Assembly (NCBI GenBank): GCA_017454675.1
Contig: JAFTCN010000033.1
Location: 1 to 35,080, forward strand
From: Clostridia bacterium
GTDB taxonomy: Bacteria; Bacillota; Clostridia; Oscillospirales; CAG-272
Direction of reading: 5' to 3'
DNA length: 35,080 nucleotides
A program made the translations under genes and the position numbers. Numbering within the stretch: the stretch's first letter is position 1; each line of letters opens with the position of its first letter. The notes beneath the pieces were generated by a model that saw only the letters and a program-made list of their open reading frames with translations, was not told the DNA's origin and searched no databases. This document shows, one piece after another, positions 31,045 to 35,080 of the stretch.

Positions 31045-32157
31045 TCAGAGTTCGGTGAACTTTGCGACTCTGCCTTCGTTTACGAGCACCGGCTCCTCCC
31101 GGCCCGAGGCAAAGCGGTGACGGATATTTTCGACGGTCAGGCTGTCGATGACGGCATCGGGATCGATCATCACAGTCTTCGCCCGCGAGTCGCTCCTTTC
31201 GTCCCTTATGACGTTGCGTATCTCCAGACGCCCGACGCGGACGCCCCTCGCGACCCAGATAAGCGGCGCCGTGTGGAAACAGCTGCCCTCCCAGAGGGTG
31301 AAGCAGTCGCCGCTCAGTCCCCAGGGGGACTTTGAGGCGTATACGCCGTCGATCACTATGCCGTCAAGCCAGATCGGCTCGCCGGGATGGACGTTGTGAT
31401 GCGTGACGCAGACTGCGTTGTGCCGGTAGGTCCCGGTGACGTTTTTCACTGTGACGCCGGTCAGCGGCTCTCCGCTCGACAGAAGTCTGACGCCTGTATA
31501 CCCGTTCTCTGAATGCACTCCGTCGATCAGAACGTCCGATATCGGCCCGCGGGTCACCTCGGCATGAGCCTCGTCGGGAGGCGTCAGCGAGACGAGATCG
31601 TCGTTCGTGATCCCGTGCACCCTCAGTATGCGTCCGTCCGAGGCAGGGCCGTTTATATGGACTCCGTCGGTCGTGCCGAAACGGCAGTTGTAGTCAAAAT
31701 GGATATCGCTGACCAGAAAAGACTTCGCGTCGGCGATCTGCAGCCCGTAGCTCACCGGATCCCTCAGGGTAGCGTCGCGGATCGTAAAGTTGTCAAGATG
31801 CGCAAAGCGCATCATCTTTCCGGTGAAGGAGCGCGGGTCGTAGGGCTTTGCGTTCCGGTTCAGCGCGAACTGCAGGGGATCAAGCCCCTGTTCATCGCAC
31901 GAACCGTCCCATTCGCCTCCGATTATCTCGATGCCGCTGTCTGTCCCGTCTCCGTAAAAGCCCGCGTTCTCGATCAGCGAACAGCGGGATCCGGGCGCCG
32001 CTTTGATCACCGTCCCCTGACAGAGTCTCAGTACCGTCCGTGACCGTATGACGAGCGGCCGGTGCAGCATATAGACCCCGGGCTCTTCGACGTTCACCGT
32101 CCCTCCGCGGTCAAGCAGCGGCTGCAGGATCGCGCCGCCGTCCTCATATACATTCAT
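31045..32157 (-). CDS. Right-handed beta-helix protein, GH28/pectate-lyase-like
   Basis: A 370-residue protein of repeated short beta-rungs, for example GIEIIGGEWDGS, NFTIRDATLRDPVSYGLQIA, DVLIDGVHSENGYTGVRLLS, GVTVKNVTGTYRHNAVCVTH and GIVIDGVYAS. TTDGVHINGPASDG and GITNDDLVSLTPP sit where polygalacturonases carry NTDG and the DD pair, so a glycosidase on pectic or similar sugars is plausible. No signal peptide is present. Start is secure, AGGAGG before the ATG at 32157. It is divergent from the 32314-34113 gene with 156 nt between starts, suggesting shared regulation. Exact family assignment is not possible by eye. Confidence 0.75.
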   Translation of the reverse strand: MNVYEDGGAILQPLLDRGGTVNVEEPGVYMLHRPLVIRSRTVLRLCQGTVIKAAPGSRCSLIENAGFYGDGTDSGIEIIGGEWDGSCDEQGLDPLQFALNRNAKPYDPRSFTGKMMRFAHLDNFTIRDATLRDPVSYGLQIADAKSFLVSDIHFDYNCRFGTTDGVHINGPASDGRILRVHGITNDDLVSLTPPDEAHAEVTRGPISDVLIDGVHSENGYTGVRLLSSGEPLTGVTVKNVTGTYRHNAVCVTHHNVHPGEPIWLDGIVIDGVYASKSPWGLSGDCFTLWEGSCFHTAPLIWVARGVRVGRLEIRNVIRDERSDSRAKTVMIDPDAVIDSLTVENIRHRFASGREEPVLVNEGRVAKFTEL

Positions 32158-32233
32158 ATTCTGCTTCCTCCTGAGATCAGAGTAGGGGCAGCCGGTACCG
32201 CGGTCGCGCGGCGCCCGGCATCCGGATTATCTG

Positions 32234-32263
32234 TTGACAGCCACCCCCCGAAAATGATATACT
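32234..32263 (+). promoter_or_regulatory. Promoter of the plus-strand gene 32314-34113
   Basis: TTGACA (32234-32239), an 18-nt spacer and TATACT (32258-32263) preceded by TGA, an extended -10. Predicted start about 32270, about 45 nt before the GTG start codon. Confidence 0.8.
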
Positions 32264-32313
32264 GTTCTGTGCGTGACACCTGAAAAATAATACGTTTGCG
32301 GGAGGACACCGGG

Positions 32314-34113
32314 GTGAGTAACGAAAGAAAAGAACTGTTTATCTGCGATCTGGACCGGGCCTTCGGGCCGGAGTCCGCGATGTCGCCCTATATGCTGAAG
32401 GACAAATGGAGGGTGCTGCCGGTCTCCACATCAGAATACAGCGCGCACGCTCTCTTCGCGTCCTGCAGCGACGCGCCCGACATGACCTTCGATCCGGGAC
32501 TTACCGGCTGGTACAGGATATATCTTCACTTTGCCTCTGGAGGGATCGACCTCAAGCTGTCGTCGGATCCCTGCTTCCTGCCCGTGCGTCCGTCGCCGTC
32601 CGAAAAGAGAGGCGGGATGTACGTGACAGAGGTCCTCTGGCGCTGCGCCGATATGACCGGCGAGTCACTGACGGTATCCATGAGCAGGGAGGGAGCCGGA
32701 TACGCTCCGTCGATGCTCGTCGCTCTCAGGTTCGTTCCTATGACCGGCGATGAGGTCGCCGGATGGAGGTACGAGGAGACGAGGACCGATACCCGGAACA
32801 TCTACGCGACCGACGACATGCACAATGTATACTTCTACAAAAACTATACATGCATGAGCGACTGGCTCGCGGTTGTCGAAAACTACGCTCACTCGGACGT
32901 CGAGTGGATCTCGGTCGAGCAGATCCGCAATTTCGTCTGCGACCGCCTGCCGGCCGACGACCCCGACCTGTTCGCCTTCCCCAGAGAGGGAGACATGCGT
33001 GTCCAGAAGACGAAGGACCGGTTCGACTGCCGGGAGGTCCTCCGCACAGTCGTAGAACACGGAAAAAAACGCGGATTCAAAATGAGCGTCTCGCTGCGGA
33101 TGGGCGCGTGGGGTATGCCGTTCCCCTACGACCAGTACTACTTCGACAGCGACATTATGGCAAGATATCCCGGATGCCGCACCGTCGACCGCAACGGAGA
33201 CGAGATCTACGCGCTGTCGTACGCCTGGCCCGAGATAAGGGATCACATGGTCGGCGAGCTCGTCGAAATGGCGCGGTCGGGATGCGACGCCGTGACGCTG
33301 ATCGCGCACCGAGGGATCCCCTACCTGCTGTACGAGAAGCCGGTCGCCGACCGCTTTTTCGGGATGTACGGCGAGTATCCGTATGAGCTTCCGCTTGACG
33401 AACCGCGTCTGCACAGGCTGCACTGCAGTATCATGACCGAGTTCTTCAGAGCGGCAAGACGGGCCCTCGACGAGAACTTCCCCGAGCGGCATGTTCAGAT
33501 ACATCTTCGCGGTCTGTTTTCGGTGTTCGACACCGACTATATCGGCCTCGACGTCGAGGAGCTTGCCCGCGAAGGGCTGATCGACGCGGTGATAAGCTAT
33601 CCCCAGCGGCACTATGAAAAGCTCGACGGCGATATCTGGCAGGAAGGCGGGGACTGGCGCATCGATCTTCGCAAATACTCCGACTACTGCAGAGAGAACG
33701 CGGGGAGGCCCACCTGCCACACCGGGGACTTTGATTTTGCACCGCCCTACAAAAACTACAGGGGGGAGATCTGCGGCCCCGCCTCGCAGAAGGAGCGCAT
33801 CGCAGAGTGGAACGAACTCGAGCGCAGGTACGGAGTGAAGATATACTATGAGATCCTGCCACGCCTCATGACGAACCGGGAATTTCGGCGCAGGGCGCTC
33901 GATCTGTACGACAGCGGCGCCGAGCGCATCGGCCTGTGGGATACATACGGACGCGCCCCGGCAAAGGCGATGTGGACGACCGCGGGAAGGATCGGGCACA
34001 AAGACCGGCTTCGGGATACCGATCCCGGAGAGGGAGAACTCTGGCGCACTCTTCGCGTCTTAAAGATCGGAGGCCGCGACGTGAGCCGGTACGACCCGAT
34101 GTGGGGCGGATGA
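32314..34113 (+). CDS. Uncharacterised protein, putative TIM-barrel glycosidase
   Basis: A 599-residue cytoplasmic protein and the only plus-strand gene. Residues 1-150 look like a beta-sandwich (TGWYRIYLHFASGGIDLKLS). After this a barrel-like region has DVEWISVEQIRNFVCDRL, VVEHGKKRGFKMSVSLRMGA, EIYALSYAWPEIRDHMVGEL, SGCDAVTLIAHRGIPYLLYE, HVQIHLRGLFSVFDTDYIGL, and GAERIGLWDTYGRAPAKAMW. The pattern of strand-end polar residues suggests a family-10-like (GHL10/COG1649) or related barrel, but I do not recognise a defined family. The GTG at 32314 has GGGAGG 8 nt upstream; an upstream TTG at 32296 would overlap that site. Divergent from the beta-helix gene. Confidence 0.7.
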   Translation: MSNERKELFICDLDRAFGPESAMSPYMLKDKWRVLPVSTSEYSAHALFASCSDAPDMTFDPGLTGWYRIYLHFASGGIDLKLSSDPCFLPVRPSPSEKRGGMYVTEVLWRCADMTGESLTVSMSREGAGYAPSMLVALRFVPMTGDEVAGWRYEETRTDTRNIYATDDMHNVYFYKNYTCMSDWLAVVENYAHSDVEWISVEQIRNFVCDRLPADDPDLFAFPREGDMRVQKTKDRFDCREVLRTVVEHGKKRGFKMSVSLRMGAWGMPFPYDQYYFDSDIMARYPGCRTVDRNGDEIYALSYAWPEIRDHMVGELVEMARSGCDAVTLIAHRGIPYLLYEKPVADRFFGMYGEYPYELPLDEPRLHRLHCSIMTEFFRAARRALDENFPERHVQIHLRGLFSVFDTDYIGLDVEELAREGLIDAVISYPQRHYEKLDGDIWQEGGDWRIDLRKYSDYCRENAGRPTCHTGDFDFAPPYKNYRGEICGPASQKERIAEWNELERRYGVKIYYEILPRLMTNREFRRRALDLYDSGAERIGLWDTYGRAPAKAMWTTAGRIGHKDRLRDTDPGEGELWRTLRVLKIGGRDVSRYDPMWGG

Positions 34114-34142
34114 CCGCCCGGGGGTCACAGTAAAATATGCTG

Positions 34143-34664
34143 TTATTCTAAAAGCAGGTGTATTGTTTTCTCATAATCCTTTTCGATTACCATAACCTGT
34201 TCGCCGGCACGCTGAAATCCGTCGATAATACTCTTGTTGTCTGCCTTCAGAACACCCATCGTACAATCAGCATAAACCAATCTGGATTCTATTTCCGATT
34301 CATGTCCAATGATTTCACCAAAATGGTTCTCAATATATCTTTCGCTCATGGCGAGGCAGATAAATCTGATATTCTGCAAATACTTGTCGTTAAAATCCCG
34401 CCTCCATTCAAACGGGATGTAACACCCCTCAATTATAAGGTTTTGCCGATTCTCAATCGCAGTCTTCATGATCTCCCGGACAATCGGCCACAGGTATTCC
34501 GTCAGTTCATTGTCGTCCTCCGGCGTCAGGTCAGTGTTCCCGCTGCGAATTAAACCCATCTTCAAATGGTCGATGGACAAGTACGGGTATTTATATTTTT
34601 CGAGCATCCTTTGGGCGAGGTGCGTTTTCCCTGTGTGCGATGCACCGGTTATTATTATAATCAT
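34143..34664 (-). CDS. P-loop kinase-like ATP-binding protein
   Basis: A 173-residue nucleotide-binding protein. MIIIITGASHTGKTHLAQRM carries Walker A GASHTGKT (residues 7-14), YLSIDHLKMGLIRSG has the Asp expected of a DxD/substrate loop, and NLIIEGCYIPFEW is Walker-B like. It belongs to the broad adenylate-kinase/AAA_33 type set; the phosphate acceptor is unknown. The ATG at 34664 lies 4 nt after AGGAGG; an in-frame ATG at 34688 would translate through that site, so the shorter form is preferred. Base composition is much AT-richer than the plus-strand gene beside it. It is 29 nt downstream of another kinase-like gene. Confidence 0.82.
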   Translation of the reverse strand: MIIIITGASHTGKTHLAQRMLEKYKYPYLSIDHLKMGLIRSGNTDLTPEDDNELTEYLWPIVREIMKTAIENRQNLIIEGCYIPFEWRRDFNDKYLQNIRFICLAMSERYIENHFGEIIGHESEIESRLVYADCTMGVLKADNKSIIDGFQRAGEQVMVIEKDYEKTIHLLLE

Positions 34665-34693
34665 ATGTCCTCCTGAATTCTTGGACATCGAAA

Positions 34694-35080
34694 CTATTGT
34701 TCTGAATTAATCCAGTTATCGGCTTCCTCTCTGGAATGAAAAATGAAGATTCGTCGGCTATCCTGGTACTGTTCAATCAGTTCATATATTCTGGGAAGCT
34801 GATCCTTTGGAAAATCCAATATATACTGACGAAACTCTGGATCAAATTCCTGCTCAATCCAAGGCATATCTTCACGGACTGTACCAACCCGTGAAGCAAC
34901 CCCTTCCAAACACTCATTCAAGGGAAAATCCAGAAAGAAAACGTCCGTACATGCTTCAAACCTCAGCGGTAGAGTTCGTTGGTAATTTCCATCTATGATC
35001 CAGCAATCCGTTTGCAGAATCGTCTGTAGTTTCTGATCGAACTCCTCGCGGGTAACCGTTGTTCTGTCCGGTTTATGAAA
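34694..35080 (-). CDS. P-loop kinase, topology-modulation (FlaR-like) type, partial
   Basis: The C-terminal 128 residues of a gene that runs off the right edge of the window. HKPDRTTVTREEFDQKLQ, CWIIDGNYQRTLPLRFEAC, DVFFLDFPLNECLEGVASR and the tail FIFHSREEADNWI match adenylate-kinase-like proteins often labelled DNA topology modulation protein; WIIDGNY and FLDFP are typical. The Walker A motif would lie beyond the edge. A short reading from an internal TTG at 34921 is only part of this frame. Low GC like its downstream neighbour, suggesting the pair was acquired together. Confidence 0.8.
   Translation of the reverse strand, partial: FHKPDRTTVTREEFDQKLQTILQTDCWIIDGNYQRTLPLRFEACTDVFFLDFPLNECLEGVASRVGTVREDMPWIEQEFDPEFRQYILDFPKDQLPRIYELIEQYQDSRRIFIFHSREEADNWINSEQ

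Noticed and set aside
32665..33999. Minus-strand ORF of 444 codons inside the plus-strand gene 32314-34113
   Set aside because: No ribosome binding site and no recognisable motif, while the plus-strand frame has a promoter, a strong ribosome binding site and protein-like composition.
34114..34142. Hairpin TGACC-N7-GGTCA after the plus-strand gene as an intrinsic terminator
   Set aside because: The stem is only five pairs and no T-tract follows.

Overview
This 35 kb window looks like chromosome from an uncultured, fairly GC-rich anaerobic member of the Clostridia (Bacillota), probably a gut or rumen commensal. The basis is inference from gene content: NifS plus a three-cysteine IscU-type scaffold, a FeoA-FeoB fusion followed by a FeoB-associated Cys-rich membrane protein, a DUF436/TIGR01440 protein, TraX-like and YoaP-type proteins, a split chromate-transporter pair, DUF3795 and several glycosidases. 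Many genes also have strong GGAGG-type ribosome binding sites, and there are GTG/TTG starts and textbook sigma-A promoters. All genes but one lie on the minus strand, so the map below is read from high to low coordinates within each block. No tRNA, rRNA, CRISPR array, transposase or integrase was seen.

Layout from left to right. (1) 37-1806: nifS-iscU operon behind a perfect TTGACA-N17-TATAAT promoter carrying two matching palindromic operators. (2) 2058-5972: GNAT acetyltransferase, short-chain dehydrogenase, two half-size chromate transporters and a membrane-anchored alpha/beta hydrolase. (3) 6027-9110: a putative TIM-barrel glycosidase and a two-gene ABC exporter. (4) 9279-13284: TraX-like membrane protein, a truncated NERD-like fragment, a geranylgeranyl-reductase-type flavoprotein, free methionine-R-sulfoxide reductase, DUF436 and a YoaP-type acetyltransferase. 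(5) 13291-15917: ferrous iron uptake. (6) 16120-19760: alpha/beta hydrolase, GH78 alpha-L-rhamnosidase and a HAD phosphatase with an apparent internal deletion. (7) 19817-25138: a GNAT fusion, then six genes with overlapping ends (alpha/beta hydrolase, nucleoside phosphorylase, GH32, DUF3795, GH25, TfoX-like). (8) 25157-28151: an AT-rich island with two AAA/DUF4143 ATPases and an unusual duplicated promoter-operator array. (9) 28255-30965: methyltransferase, lipoprotein and cysteine synthase. (10) 31045-34113: a beta-helix protein and, divergent from it, the only plus-strand gene, a large protein I cannot place in a family. (11) 34143-35080: two AT-rich P-loop kinase-like genes, the second cut by the window edge.

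Themes. Iron and sulfur handling recurs (nifS-iscU, feoAB, cysK, fRMsr, SAM methyltransferase). So does glycan breakdown: GH78, GH32, a GH28-like beta-helix and two putative TIM-barrel glycosidases, all without visible signal peptides, which suggests intracellular processing of imported oligosaccharides. The most unusual regulatory structure is the 26443-26612 array. There a promoter flanked by two 14-bp palindromes is present twice, 123 bp apart, with a ribosome binding site and a four-residue ORF between the copies, upstream of an ATPase gene that heads a seven-gene run.
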